From a virus, in IMG/VR virus record IMGVR_UViG_3300027967_000233, positions 1 to 38,489 of that record: 38,489 nucleotides of DNA; one strand, written 5' to 3'. The notes beneath the pieces are model-generated. The model did no database searches. It was given only the letters and a program-made list of their open reading frames with translations, and was not told where the DNA came from. The position numbers and the translations under genes were made by a program. Shown in pieces: positions 20,964 through 29,887 of the stretch. Positions within the stretch are counted from its first letter, which is position 1, and each line of letters opens with the position of its first letter.

Positions 20964-21944
20964 ATGGAATTTGAGAAGTTTTTGACTGAAGGTTCTTCTA
21001 AAAAGTTATTTGAGTTAATAAAAAGTAGTAAAGAACAATTTGAAACTAAAGAAGAGTTTTTAGGTGCTATGGAAGAAATGAGTAATAAGTTTCCTAAGGT
21101 TGATGTGTTGGATCAAGAGGATATTGAGAATTTACACAATCGGTTTTATGAGTTTATTCAAGACGAAGTAGATGAGTTGGATCCAACCACAGAAACGGTA
21201 TATTTTGAAATGAAGGAATTAGAAAAATCATTGTATTTTGGTGATGTTATTGAGGATGTTGAACTTGCATCGATAGAGTTAATACAATACTTGATATTTG
21301 TAGGTGATGTTACATGCAACACTTTGGACAAATACTTTAAAGATGATCTTACAAAATGGCTTAGAAAAGAGTTCGAAGTAAATTATTTTGAGATTAAAGA
21401 TTTTTTTGAGCAGCTAGAGAATGTTCTAACATGGAATAGAAAAACTGGTTATGGTCTAACACAAAATGGTCATGCGACAGTGTCTTATTTAAAATTCGAA
21501 AAATTGTCATCGGAATTGGATAATCAATTAGAAATGATGAAGAAAAATAACAAGAAAGTGAAGAACAAGCATAAAGCTCTGAAAACTACTATCGTTGAAT
21601 CTAAGTCTAGTATCGATGCGCTAAGTCTCAAATATAATAAGGAAGTAGAAGAAATTACTACTGAAATTGAGAATTTTAACAATAATATTATATCAATTAT
21701 GGGGATAATGGTTACAGCATTTTCAATAATTGGCTTCAATATCTACTCATTAGAAAATCAGTTTACTATCCCAAGAATGGTAGTAGCTAACACATCGTTG
21801 GCATTTACTTTAGCGATTGCATTCAACATGCTTGATCATGTCATTTTTAAGAGGAAATCAACAATGATAGGTATTGTTGCATTTATAATTGGCCTCCTTC
21901 TTATGATAGAGATTAGTGCATTTACAAGTCGAGGGTGGTTATAA
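20964..21944 (+). CDS. Membrane-anchored coiled-coil protein between cos and terminase
   Basis: A 326-residue protein. The first 180 residues are acidic and helical without a known motif. A coiled coil follows at about 185-235, then three hydrophobic spans (about 239-260, 268-287 and 295-316). The order soluble domain, coiled coil, C-terminal membrane bundle is common in uncharacterised defence and exclusion proteins, including the phrase NNNIISIMGI before the first span. GGAGGT precedes ATG 20964. It separates the candidate cos site from the terminase genes, an odd place for an essential gene, so I infer a moron. No close family recognised. Confidence 0.6.
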   Translation: MEFEKFLTEGSSKKLFELIKSSKEQFETKEEFLGAMEEMSNKFPKVDVLDQEDIENLHNRFYEFIQDEVDELDPTTETVYFEMKELEKSLYFGDVIEDVELASIELIQYLIFVGDVTCNTLDKYFKDDLTKWLRKEFEVNYFEIKDFFEQLENVLTWNRKTGYGLTQNGHATVSYLKFEKLSSELDNQLEMMKKNNKKVKNKHKALKTTIVESKSSIDALSLKYNKEVEEITTEIENFNNNIISIMGIMVTAFSIIGFNIYSLENQFTIPRMVVANTSLAFTLAIAFNMLDHVIFKRKSTMIGIVAFIIGLLLMIEISAFTSRGWL

Positions 21945-21968
21945 CATCTGAGAGTGAAGGTCGTAATA

Positions 21969-22532
21969 ATGAATCAAAAGTTAACAGATATTGATATGAT
22001 ACCGGTCTCAGCTTCCGTACTAAGTGATTTGATCGGTGTAGGTGACAGACGAATAAGACAACTCGCAGACGAAGGTGTAATAGTTAGAATTAAAAAAGGC
22101 CGTTATGACCTAGCTGCAAGCATGAAAAATTACATAAAATACCTCAAAGTTTCTGAAGGTTTGCAAGATAGCCCAAAGAACGAACAAGAAGAACTGGACC
22201 ATGAGAAAATGCTTCATGAAAAAGCGAAGCGCGGAATGGCGGAGTTAAAACTTGCTGCAATGAGAGGTGAAATGCATAAGGCCGAGGATGTTGAACGGGT
22301 AATGACCGATCAACTCTCGGCCTTTCGTTCTAAAGTGCTTAATATACCTACCAAGATTGCAGCACCTCTTAGCGTTATGACTGACAAAGGCATGATCATG
22401 AGTTTTCTTGAAAATGAAATGGTAGAAGCACTTAATGAGGTGACAGTTTACTCATCTACGCTCTTCTATAGTGATGAGTATGTTGATATTGAAAGTGAGG
22501 TGGAATCAATTGAAGGTAGTGAAAAGGCTTGA
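21969..22532 (+). CDS. Terminase small subunit (Nu1-like)
   Basis: A 187-residue DNA-recognition subunit of terminase. Residues about 10-50 form a winged helix-turn-helix (VLSDLIGVGDRRIRQLADEG, then GRYDLAAS), as in lambda Nu1. A charged helical region (KMLHEKAKRGMAELKLAAMRGE) and a C-terminal terminase-interaction segment follow. ATG 21969 has AAGG eight bases upstream. It overlaps the large-subunit gene by 23 bases. It should bind near cos and position the large subunit for cutting. Confidence 0.85.
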   Translation: MNQKLTDIDMIPVSASVLSDLIGVGDRRIRQLADEGVIVRIKKGRYDLAASMKNYIKYLKVSEGLQDSPKNEQEELDHEKMLHEKAKRGMAELKLAAMRGEMHKAEDVERVMTDQLSAFRSKVLNIPTKIAAPLSVMTDKGMIMSFLENEMVEALNEVTVYSSTLFYSDEYVDIESEVESIEGSEKA

Positions 22533-24390
22533 AGGTGTTGATCCAAAGACTATAAGACTCTTTCAAAAGATAAGCCAGGTTTTAAAACCTCCACCGAAAA
22601 TGACTGTATCACAGTGGGCAGAAGCTGAAAGGCGACTTCCTGCTGAAGACTCAGCTGAACCTGGTCGTTATCGAACATCAAGAGCACCATATCAAAGACG
22701 GATGCAGGATGTAATAAACGATCCCTATATTGATACGATTGTATTCATGACATCAGCTCAGATTGGTAAGACAGTGATCATACTAAACTCAGCTGGTTTT
22801 TTTATGGACCATGATCCATCACCTATTATGATCATGCAACCGACTCTCGAAATGGCTCAGACTTTTTCGAAGAAGAGATTATCTCCTATGATAAGAGACA
22901 CACCAGTATTAAGAGATAAAGTCAAAGATGCTAAGAGCAGAGATTCTGATAACACGATACTTGAGAAAGGTTTCCCAGGTGGCTATGTTGTTATGGTGGG
23001 AGCCAATTCTCCATCAAGTCTTGCGTCCAGACCTATGAGGGTCTTACTTGCTGATGAAATTGATAGGTTTCCAGAGAGTGCAGGTAATGAAGGTGATCCA
23101 CTTAAGCTAGCTGAGAAAAGAACTAAGACGTTCTGGAATAAGAAAAAGGTTTATGTTTCTACTCCAACGATCAAAGGCAAGTCGAGAATAGAAAAAGAGT
23201 TTAATTCATCATCTCAAGAGGAGTGGCATGTACCTTGCCCTGAATGTGATAAGTTACAGACTTATGCATGGCCTCAGATTAAGTTTAGTCATGAATCGGA
23301 AGGTGATATACATTCTGTCTCAGACGTGGGCATGGTCTGTAAGTATTGTGGTGTTATCTCAGAAGAAGTCCAGTGGAAACTTAGGGAAGGTAAGTGGATA
23401 GCCAAGTACCCTGAGGTTAAGAAGAAGGGCTTCCATATCAATGCATTTGCAAGTCCATGGGAAACGTGGGAGTCGATAATTGAGGATTTCCTCGATGCCA
23501 AAGGTGACAAAGAGCAGCTTAAGGTATGGGTAAATACAATGCTTGGTGAGACATGGGAAGAAGAAGAAGGCGAAAAACTTGACCATGAACACCTATACAA
23601 ACACAGAAGAGAAGAGTACCATGCAGAAGTTCCATCAGGTACCTTAGTACTTACAGCTGGTGTAGATGTTCAAGATGATCGTCTCGAAGTTGAAGTTGTC
23701 GGTTGGGGCGTTGAAATGGAATCTTGGGGGATTGAGTACCGTAAGTTTTATGGTGATCCTGATAAAGTTGATGTTTGGAATGCGCTTGATAACTTCTTAC
23801 TCAAAACCTATGAGTCAGAAGATGGTCATAGCTTGAAAATAGCATCAACCTGTGTTGATTCTGGTGGTCACTTTACACAAGAAACATATCGATTTACTAA
23901 GGCTAGGGAACATAGGCATGTTTATTCGATAAAAGGTATTGGTGGCCCAGGTAGAGCTTTAGTACATAAGCATTCAAGAAACAACCGAGAGAAGGCACTT
24001 TTATTCTCACTTGGTGTTGATGACGGCAAGGCTAAGATATATTCAAGGCTTAAGACTGAAACCATTGGTCCTGGTTATTGTCACTTCCCAAGGGATCGTG
24101 AAGATGAAACTGGCAGAGGTTACACAGAAGAGTACTTCAAAGGCTTGCTTGGTGAACGTTTTGTAAAGGAACACAAGAATGGAAAAATGCAGATGCGGTG
24201 GGTTAAAAAAAGCGGGGTAAGAAATGAGCCTCTTGATTTACGAAACTATGCAACTGCTGCATTTGAGATTGCTTTTCCGGATCCAGATTATTTGTATAGG
24301 TTACAAGATCGTGTTATTAGTCCAACTAGTAAACCGATAAGAAGTAAAAAACGGAAGAAGGGACGTAAGGTTCATTCAAGTGGTGTATAG
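22510..24390 (+). CDS. Terminase large subunit (lambda GpA family)
   Basis: A 626-residue packaging ATPase and cos endonuclease. The ATPase centre has the GpA-type Walker A TSAQIGKT (81-88) and Walker B LLADEID (179-185). The nuclease domain shows VDVQDD (385-390) and VDSGGH (449-454) acidic motifs. CPECDKLQTY and CKYCG suggest a zinc site near 245-285. TTG 22510, seven bases after GAGGTG, fits the spacing best; the longer frame from 22471 has no site. The family makes staggered ends at cos, supporting a cos-type phage. Confidence 0.93.
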   Translation: MKVVKRLEGVDPKTIRLFQKISQVLKPPPKMTVSQWAEAERRLPAEDSAEPGRYRTSRAPYQRRMQDVINDPYIDTIVFMTSAQIGKTVIILNSAGFFMDHDPSPIMIMQPTLEMAQTFSKKRLSPMIRDTPVLRDKVKDAKSRDSDNTILEKGFPGGYVVMVGANSPSSLASRPMRVLLADEIDRFPESAGNEGDPLKLAEKRTKTFWNKKKVYVSTPTIKGKSRIEKEFNSSSQEEWHVPCPECDKLQTYAWPQIKFSHESEGDIHSVSDVGMVCKYCGVISEEVQWKLREGKWIAKYPEVKKKGFHINAFASPWETWESIIEDFLDAKGDKEQLKVWVNTMLGETWEEEEGEKLDHEHLYKHRREEYHAEVPSGTLVLTAGVDVQDDRLEVEVVGWGVEMESWGIEYRKFYGDPDKVDVWNALDNFLLKTYESEDGHSLKIASTCVDSGGHFTQETYRFTKAREHRHVYSIKGIGGPGRALVHKHSRNNREKALLFSLGVDDGKAKIYSRLKTETIGPGYCHFPRDREDETGRGYTEEYFKGLLGERFVKEHKNGKMQMRWVKKSGVRNEPLDLRNYATAAFEIAFPDPDYLYRLQDRVISPTSKPIRSKKRKKGRKVHSSGV

Positions 24391-24410
24391 AGCTGAGGGC
24401 TCTTTTTTTT
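24389..24410 (+). terminator. Weak hairpin after terminase large subunit
   Basis: AGAGC pairs with GCTCT (5 base pairs), followed by eight T residues, starting inside the terminase stop codon. It could reduce transcription into the head genes slightly. The short stem makes it weak. Confidence 0.45.
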
Positions 24411-24423
24411 ATGGGGTGATTTG

Positions 24424-24660
24424 ATGAGTGGTATCACACTTGAAAATGCACAAGAGCATTTAGCAATTTGGTTGAAAGCTGAAAAGGCTGTGTCATTAGG
24501 ACAATCTTACCGCATTGGTTCACGAGAAATGCGAAAAGCTGATCTTGGTCTTATTGCAGAACGTATTACGTTTTGGAATAACAAGGTCATTAGGTTAGAA
24601 CGTGCTAGAAACAAGGGCAGTAAACGAAGAATCAGGAATGTTATCCCTATTGATATCTAG
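24424..24660 (+). CDS. gpW-like head protein (DUF6148 type)
   Basis: A 78-residue protein with the pattern ITLENAQEHLAIWLKAE, then GQSYRIGSREM and ITFWNNKVIRLE, matching DUF6148 and the general form of lambda gpW. gpW stabilises filled heads and makes the tail-joining site. GGGGTGAT precedes ATG 24424. It lies between terminase and portal genes exactly as W does in lambda. The basic C-terminus fits contact with DNA or portal. Confidence 0.8.
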   Translation: MSGITLENAQEHLAIWLKAEKAVSLGQSYRIGSREMRKADLGLIAERITFWNNKVIRLERARNKGSKRRIRNVIPIDI

Positions 24661-24675
24661 GAAGGTGGTGAACAA

Positions 24676-26220
24676 TTGAATCCTTTTAATATGGTTGCAG
24701 ATGCAGTTGCTGATAAAATCACCGACTTTGTCATTAAATCAAATCGGCGAAGAGACATTCGAAACCATGGATACTCTCATCATGGTGCCAGTCGGTCAAA
24801 AAAGAGTTTGAAAGGTTGGGATGCTTCAGGTGGATCCACTAAAGAAGATATCGATGACAACCTGGATACTCTTAGAAAACGATCAAGGGATTTGGCTATG
24901 GGAACGCCTCTGGCTATTGGTGCACTTAGGACAATTAGAACCAATGTTGTTGGCCCTGGTTTGAAGCCGGCACCTAATATTGATTACAAGTATCTCGGTT
25001 TGTCGGAAGAAGAGGCAGATGATTTAGAAGAGCAAATATCTCGTGAATGGAGTCTATGGGCTGAATCAATTCACTGTGATGTTCAGAGAATGAATGATTT
25101 CTATGAATTACAGCAATTAGCTTTTATGGCATCACTAATGAGTGGTGAAAGCTTTGCTATTCTTCCCACAATACCAAGACCAAATATGCCATATGATTTG
25201 CGCGTTATGGTCCTTGAAGCTGACAGATGTTGCTCACCAAGTGGGGAACGTAAAACTGGTGGAAACAAAATCATTAATGGTGTTGAAGTGAGTTCTCTCG
25301 GTGAGACATTAGCATACTGGATATGTGACCGCCATCCTGGAAGTTCAAATATTTATGAGATGGGTGGACGAAAGTGGACACGTATTAAAAAGTTCGGTTC
25401 TAAAACTGGACGTCCGAATATCCTTCACATCATGGAATCAGAAAGACCTGAACAAAGAAGGGGTGTTCCACTACTTTCTCCAGTTATTGTGGCACTAAAA
25501 CAATTATCAAGATACACAGAAGCGGAGCTCATGGCTGCTGTTGTAAGCGGGCTATTTACAGTATTCATCGAACAAAAGGAAGAAGAAACAGACGCTCCAT
25601 ATGTTGGACAATATGAAGAGCAAGAAGATGGTGTAGTCGAAAGTGATGAAGGTGAGCGTAATCTACGCTTAGGTGCAGGAGCTATTGTTGAGCTGGGTGA
25701 AGGGGAGACTGTAAAAGATGCAAACCCCGGAAGACCAAACACTGCTTTCGATGGGTTTGTTCAAGCTATATGCAGACAGATTGGTTCAGCATTAGAAATA
25801 CCATATGAGTTACTAATTAAGCACTTTACAGCATCATATTCTGCTAGTCGTGCAGCGCTTCTAGAAGCATGGAAAATGTTCAGAATGAGGCGTTCGTGGC
25901 TAGCTTCTGATTTTTGTCAGCCAATTTATGAAGAGTGGTTTTCAGAAGCTGTTGCTAAAGGAAGAATTAAAGCACCTGGATTCTACAGTGATCCAGCAGT
26001 TAGAAAAGTATATTGTAGAGCTGACTGGCATGGTCCTACTCAAGGTCAGTTGAATCCGAAGCTTGAAGTTGAAGCGGCAGCAACACGAGTGAAGGAAGGT
26101 TTTTCAACTCGCCAACGCGAGACTGTTGAACTTACTGGTGGGGACTTTAATAGAAACCATAGGCAGAGAATTAAAGAAGAAAAAATGATGAAGGAGGGCA
26201 GTTTACAAGAAGATGAATAG
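24676..26220 (+). CDS. Portal protein (lambda gpB family)
   Basis: A 514-residue portal subunit, the dodecameric ring through which DNA is packaged. Typical features are the N-terminal GWDASGGSTKEDI region, RSRDLAMGTPLAIGALRTIR, a VVGPGLKPAP turn, and near the C-terminus EIPYELLIKHFTASYSASRAAL followed by a helix-rich clip. TTG 24676 has GGTGGTGA upstream. The stop overlaps the protease start (ATGAATAG), a coupled arrangement as in lambda B-C. Confidence 0.93.
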   Translation: MNPFNMVADAVADKITDFVIKSNRRRDIRNHGYSHHGASRSKKSLKGWDASGGSTKEDIDDNLDTLRKRSRDLAMGTPLAIGALRTIRTNVVGPGLKPAPNIDYKYLGLSEEEADDLEEQISREWSLWAESIHCDVQRMNDFYELQQLAFMASLMSGESFAILPTIPRPNMPYDLRVMVLEADRCCSPSGERKTGGNKIINGVEVSSLGETLAYWICDRHPGSSNIYEMGGRKWTRIKKFGSKTGRPNILHIMESERPEQRRGVPLLSPVIVALKQLSRYTEAELMAAVVSGLFTVFIEQKEEETDAPYVGQYEEQEDGVVESDEGERNLRLGAGAIVELGEGETVKDANPGRPNTAFDGFVQAICRQIGSALEIPYELLIKHFTASYSASRAALLEAWKMFRMRRSWLASDFCQPIYEEWFSEAVAKGRIKAPGFYSDPAVRKVYCRADWHGPTQGQLNPKLEVEAAATRVKEGFSTRQRETVELTGGDFNRNHRQRIKEEKMMKEGSLQEDE

Positions 26221-27298
26221 ACTTTCATGGGAGTTTAAAAACCAACAAGAAAATGGGTCTGCATCACTTTATATATATGGTGATATTGAACAGTATAAAT
26301 GGATTGAAGATGATGTAACGGCTCAGGAATTTGCTCGCGATTTATCAGCACTTGGCGATGTTGATGAACTTGAAGTTCGGTTCAACACAAATGGAGGTTC
26401 AGTCTTTGCAGCTAGATCGATTGCAAGTTTACTGAAATCACATTCAGCAAGAGTGATTGGTATAGTGGATGGACTCGCAGCATCATCAGGAACAATTATT
26501 ACATCGGCTTGTGATGAACTAAGAATATTCCCAGGTGCAATGATGATGGTACATTTACCACTTGCAGGTATGTGTGGTTATTTCAATGTTCCTGCATTAC
26601 AAAAGCATATTGACCGTTTAGAGGCTGTAAAAGGCGCTATTGTGGAAACATACAAATCGAAAACCAACAAATCAGAGGATGAGTTGGTTTCTTTAATGGA
26701 AAAAGAAACATGGATGACTGGTCGCGAAGCTGTTGAACTTGGCTTTGCTGATACTTTGATCGAAGATGCAGATGACATTAATGCATCACTAAGTGGTGAC
26801 AAACTAATTATGAATGGTGTTGAGTTTGACACTAGAAACTTTAAGGCCTTCAGTAAAGAAAAAGTACCGAACTTAATGAAGTTACAAATGGGTAGTGGTG
26901 GTGTTGTTAATCATGTTGATTCAATAAATATGAATGAAGAGGAGGACGAAATCGTGACAATCGAGCAAATCAAGAATGGACATCCTGAACTGTATAAGCA
27001 AATCAAAAATGAGGGTGCTCAAGAAGAACGAAATCGCATCAAAGACATCAAGGACATGACTCGCCAAGGTGATGAGTCTATGGCAGACAAGGCCATGTTC
27101 GAAACAGGGATTTCCGCTAGAGATTATGCAGTTGAAACACTTAAGGCGGACGCTACTAAGGGAAGTAAATTCCTGTCTGATAGAGCTGAAGACGTTCAAG
27201 ATTCAAACTTGGATGATGTAACAGGTGACACAACTCCTCAAAATGATGAGGATATACGTAACGAACTGGCAGATATGATCGCTGGTACAACTAAGTAA
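26213..27298 (+). CDS. Prohead protease with C-terminal scaffold (lambda gpC-like)
   Basis: A 361-residue ClpP/SppA-type serine protease fused to a scaffolding tail. The ClpP-like core spans about residues 10-190: NTNGGSVFAA, the nucleophile Ser91 in GLAASSGT and His114 in MMVHLP. From about 240 the protein is acidic and helical, as expected of scaffold. ATG 26213 overlaps the portal stop. A nested start at 26954 would make the scaffold alone. The protease should process prohead proteins during capsid maturation. Confidence 0.9.
   Translation: MNRLSWEFKNQQENGSASLYIYGDIEQYKWIEDDVTAQEFARDLSALGDVDELEVRFNTNGGSVFAARSIASLLKSHSARVIGIVDGLAASSGTIITSACDELRIFPGAMMMVHLPLAGMCGYFNVPALQKHIDRLEAVKGAIVETYKSKTNKSEDELVSLMEKETWMTGREAVELGFADTLIEDADDINASLSGDKLIMNGVEFDTRNFKAFSKEKVPNLMKLQMGSGGVVNHVDSINMNEEEDEIVTIEQIKNGHPELYKQIKNEGAQEERNRIKDIKDMTRQGDESMADKAMFETGISARDYAVETLKADATKGSKFLSDRAEDVQDSNLDDVTGDTTPQNDEDIRNELADMIAGTTK
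26954..27298 (+). CDS. Nested scaffold protein (lambda Nu3-like) by internal start
   Basis: In frame inside the protease gene, GTG 26954 is preceded by GGAGG at eight bases. It would give a 114-residue acidic helical protein identical to the protease C-terminus, the same arrangement as Nu3 within C in lambda. The ribosome binding site is the main evidence; Met from the preceding in-frame ATG at 26930 is another possible start. Confidence 0.65.
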   Translation: MTIEQIKNGHPELYKQIKNEGAQEERNRIKDIKDMTRQGDESMADKAMFETGISARDYAVETLKADATKGSKFLSDRAEDVQDSNLDDVTGDTTPQNDEDIRNELADMIAGTTK

Positions 27299-27315
27299 GA
27301 AAGTGAGGCTAAAAC

Positions 27316-27660
27316 ATGATTGGAAAAACAGGTACTTATACTTATGACCCAAGTGAGAAAATCGCTGGTTTGTCCGACGTTATAAGGGGGGAAGGCACCC
27401 TTGATCAAGAACAGGATATCAAGGTACTTCAAGTCCTAAAGAAAGTCGGAGGAAAACATTTGGCTATCGAAGCAGCAGACGATGGATCTCTTGCTGATGC
27501 ACTATCTATTGTAGATATTTCTACTGGTACTGGTGAAACGAAACCCTTCCCGATTTATCTAGCTGGTGAGTTTGTAATGGCAGAAGTTGTGGTGCCAGAC
27601 ACAAAAACAGCAGCTGACTACAAAGATGCTCTACGAGCAAAAGGTATTATTTTAAAGTAG
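27316..27660 (+). CDS. Head decoration protein (lambda gpD-like)
   Basis: A 114-residue capsid-stabilising protein. The GTLDQEQDIKVLQVLKKVGG segment, LADALSIVDISTGTG and AGEFVMAEVVV are in the order seen in gpD relatives, though this one has an N-terminal region specific to Gram-positive phages. It lies between scaffold and major capsid genes as D does in lambda. It would bind capsid three-fold positions after expansion. Confidence 0.8.
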   Translation: MIGKTGTYTYDPSEKIAGLSDVIRGEGTLDQEQDIKVLQVLKKVGGKHLAIEAADDGSLADALSIVDISTGTGETKPFPIYLAGEFVMAEVVVPDTKTAADYKDALRAKGIILK

Positions 27661-27669
27661 GAGGAAACT

Positions 27670-28716
27670 ATGACTGTATCAATTTTTGACACGATGACAA
27701 TGAGAGCTGCTATCGAAAGAAAACCACCTCTTAGAACAGCTCTAATGGACACTTATTTCAGTGATTTCAATACACATGACACTGAGAAGGTCCTTGTAGA
27801 CATTAAAAAGGGCAACCGAAAGCTTGCGCCATTTGTACATCCTTTAATAGGTGGACAAATCATTTTTGATTCAGGTTACAAGACTGAGGAATACAAACCA
27901 CCATTGATTGCTCCTGAAAATGTAACTACCGCCGACCAACTTTTAAAAAGACAGCATGGGGAAGTTATTGGATCTTCCACATCACCTGTTCAACGAGCTG
28001 CTAAGAAACTAGGCTCTGACCTACAAAGACAAACTGAGCAAATCATCCGCAGAATTGAGTGGATGTGTTCTAAAGCAATCTTTGATGGAGTTATCCCTGT
28101 TGTCGGTAAAGGAATCAATGAAGTCATTGATTTTGAGTTTACAAATAAAGAAACGCTTCTGGGTTCTGATCGTTTCAGCGATCCGTCATGTGATCCTATT
28201 GCCTGGATTGATGAAAAAGTGAAGGTTGTTCAAAAAACGGGCTTTGTTAATCCAACAGATGTACTAATGGCGGATGATGTCATGAGTGCATTTCTCAACA
28301 ATCCAAAAGTAAAAGATCAATTTGATAATAGAAGAATTAAATCTGGTGAAATTGATCCTAAGCAGCTTCCAAATGGTATGACGTACATGGGCACACTTAG
28401 TAAGTCTGGTCTTGACTTATTCACATATAACGAATGGTATCAAGATGACTGGACTGATCCTGAAAATCCTGTTGAGAAACCCCTGGTTCCAGATGGACAT
28501 GTTGCTATTATGTCTAGACGATCAACGAACAGTATTGAGTATGGTGCAATCACACGTATCAATTCTAAGACAGAAGAGTGGGAAACTCATGAAGGAAAAA
28601 TCATTCCTGATTCATGGGTGAAGAAAGACCCTGATGGAAGAATGCTTAAGTGTGAGTCAAGACCTCTACCAATTCCCCATGAGGTTAACAGTTGGTTTGT
28701 TGGAAAGGTACTATAG
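27670..28716 (+). CDS. Major capsid protein (lambda gpE family)
   Basis: A 348-residue capsid subunit of the lambda E family with HK97 fold. Features are an N-terminal DTMTMRAAIERKPP, FVHPLIGGQIIFDSGYKTEEYKPP split by the family's E-loop region, a long central helix (KKLGSDLQRQTEQIIRRIEW), TDVLMADDVMSAF, and a C-terminal SWVKKDPDGRMLKCESRPLP. AGGAGG precedes ATG 27670. Length matches lambda E (341). Confidence 0.92.
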   Translation: MTVSIFDTMTMRAAIERKPPLRTALMDTYFSDFNTHDTEKVLVDIKKGNRKLAPFVHPLIGGQIIFDSGYKTEEYKPPLIAPENVTTADQLLKRQHGEVIGSSTSPVQRAAKKLGSDLQRQTEQIIRRIEWMCSKAIFDGVIPVVGKGINEVIDFEFTNKETLLGSDRFSDPSCDPIAWIDEKVKVVQKTGFVNPTDVLMADDVMSAFLNNPKVKDQFDNRRIKSGEIDPKQLPNGMTYMGTLSKSGLDLFTYNEWYQDDWTDPENPVEKPLVPDGHVAIMSRRSTNSIEYGAITRINSKTEEWETHEGKIIPDSWVKKDPDGRMLKCESRPLPIPHEVNSWFVGKVL

Positions 28717-28724
28717 GTGATCAA

Positions 28725-28925
28725 ATGAGAGTAAAAGTTATTACAGATCAGGGAACTATTCGTTATGGTGGAAAACCATATAAAAAAGGTGATGTTCTTG
28801 ACATGAAAAAAGATGTTGCTGCTGAGGCCATCAAAGATAAACTCGTTGAAGAGCTAACTGATACAAACTCAAATAAGGACGACTCAGATGACTCTGATGT
28901 AAAAAAGCAAAACACCACCAAATAA
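28725..28925 (+). CDS. Small head-region protein
   Basis: A 66-residue protein with a small beta domain (ITDQGTIRYGGKPYKKGDVLDM) and an acidic, Asp/Ser-rich tail ending in lysines. Similar short proteins follow major capsid genes in many Gram-positive phages and may help head completion. ATG 28725 follows GGTGA; a longer frame from 28692 overlaps the capsid gene without a site. Function unproven. Confidence 0.6.
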   Translation: MRVKVITDQGTIRYGGKPYKKGDVLDMKKDVAAEAIKDKLVEELTDTNSNKDDSDDSDVKKQNTTK

Positions 28926-28970
28926 AACACAGGTTTAGATTCAAAGCCCGAGCAGAGGAGGCCTATTTAT

Positions 28971-29285
28971 ATGGACTTTAAAACTCTCATGGAAGCGGAT
29001 CAGTCTGTGTTTTTTAATTGCGACGAATTTGCTGAGCCTCATGTGGTTAATGGGAAATCCATGGATATTATCATTGATCATGAAAAGGCAAAAGAACTAA
29101 ATGACACTGAGTTTGAGGGCGACGCAGTTTGTGACGTCCTCTTCTTTGTTAAAGCTTCTGAGTACGGGAATCTTCCCGTTTATGGTTCTCCATGCAAGTT
29201 CAAGGGAGATACCTATAAAGTTATTCAAGCAGGTGATCTTGGTGGAACTTATGAAATTGCGATCCAAAGAGTTGATTTTGCATGA
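28971..29285 (+). CDS. Head-tail joining protein (gpFII-like)
   Basis: A 104-residue protein in the position of lambda FII. It has an acidic N-terminus and a beta-rich C-terminus (GSPCKFKGDTYKVIQAGDLG, then YEIAIQRVDF), the usual shape of head-tail attachment proteins of this class. GGAGG precedes ATG 28971. The stop overlaps the next start by four bases. Confidence 0.65.
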   Translation: MDFKTLMEADQSVFFNCDEFAEPHVVNGKSMDIIIDHEKAKELNDTEFEGDAVCDVLFFVKASEYGNLPVYGSPCKFKGDTYKVIQAGDLGGTYEIAIQRVDFA

Positions 29286-29887
29286 TTAATATAGATATTG
29301 ATACTCGTGATCTGCTAAGAGTTGTAAATGAGCTCGATAAGGTGCAAAGAAAAGTGCCGGCAATTACATCACGTGCTCTTGGAAGGACAATCACGCATGC
29401 CAATAAGGTTATGAGTCAAGCCATTCGTGAAGAGTATGTTATCAAAGCGGGAGATATCAAAGAGCATACAGAGCTTAAAAAGGCATCAAAAACTGATCTA
29501 AATGCTTTTATCAAAGTAACAGGTCGACCTCTAGCATTATCTAGATTTCAGTTAACGCCTAAAAAACCTCAGTCTGGAAATCGTCGTAGGAAAGTTAAAG
29601 TCAAAATCAAACGTGGTGGAAGAAAGACAGAGGTGCGTACTGATCCTGGTGCATTTATTCAAGAAATGAATGGTGCAGTAACTGCATTTAGACGTGTGGA
29701 TAAAAGACGTTTTCCGGTTGTGCCTATTAAGACACTCTCAATTCCGCAAATGGCTTCTAATGACGGTGTTCTTTCTAAAGTTGAAAGTAAAGCTCAGGAA
29801 AAATTGATTGAAAGAATGAATCATGAGATTAGTCGTGAAGTCAGACGCGCTCAAAGAAATCATAACTCAAGGAGAGTGAGAAGCTAG
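29282..29887 (+). CDS. Minor tail protein Z-like (tail completion)
   Basis: A 201-residue basic protein matching the lambda gpZ type: an N-terminal helix with RALGRTITHANKVM, then EYVIKAGDIKEHTEL, a beta segment with FIKVTGRPLALSRF, PKKPQSGNRRR, and a C-terminal VPIKTLSIPQM followed by a helix. gpZ-like proteins act in joining the head to the tail. The gene overlaps its neighbours by four bases and one base. Its presence beside a contractile tail reflects the lambda-head/P2-tail mosaic. Confidence 0.75.
   Translation: MINIDIDTRDLLRVVNELDKVQRKVPAITSRALGRTITHANKVMSQAIREEYVIKAGDIKEHTELKKASKTDLNAFIKVTGRPLALSRFQLTPKKPQSGNRRRKVKVKIKRGGRKTEVRTDPGAFIQEMNGAVTAFRRVDKRRFPVVPIKTLSIPQMASNDGVLSKVESKAQEKLIERMNHEISREVRRAQRNHNSRRVRS

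Noticed and set aside
23289-23600. Minus-strand open frames inside terminase, and similar ones inside portal, tape measure and decoration genes
   Set aside because: Serine- or cysteine-rich shadow translations of well-identified plus-strand genes with no ribosome binding sites.
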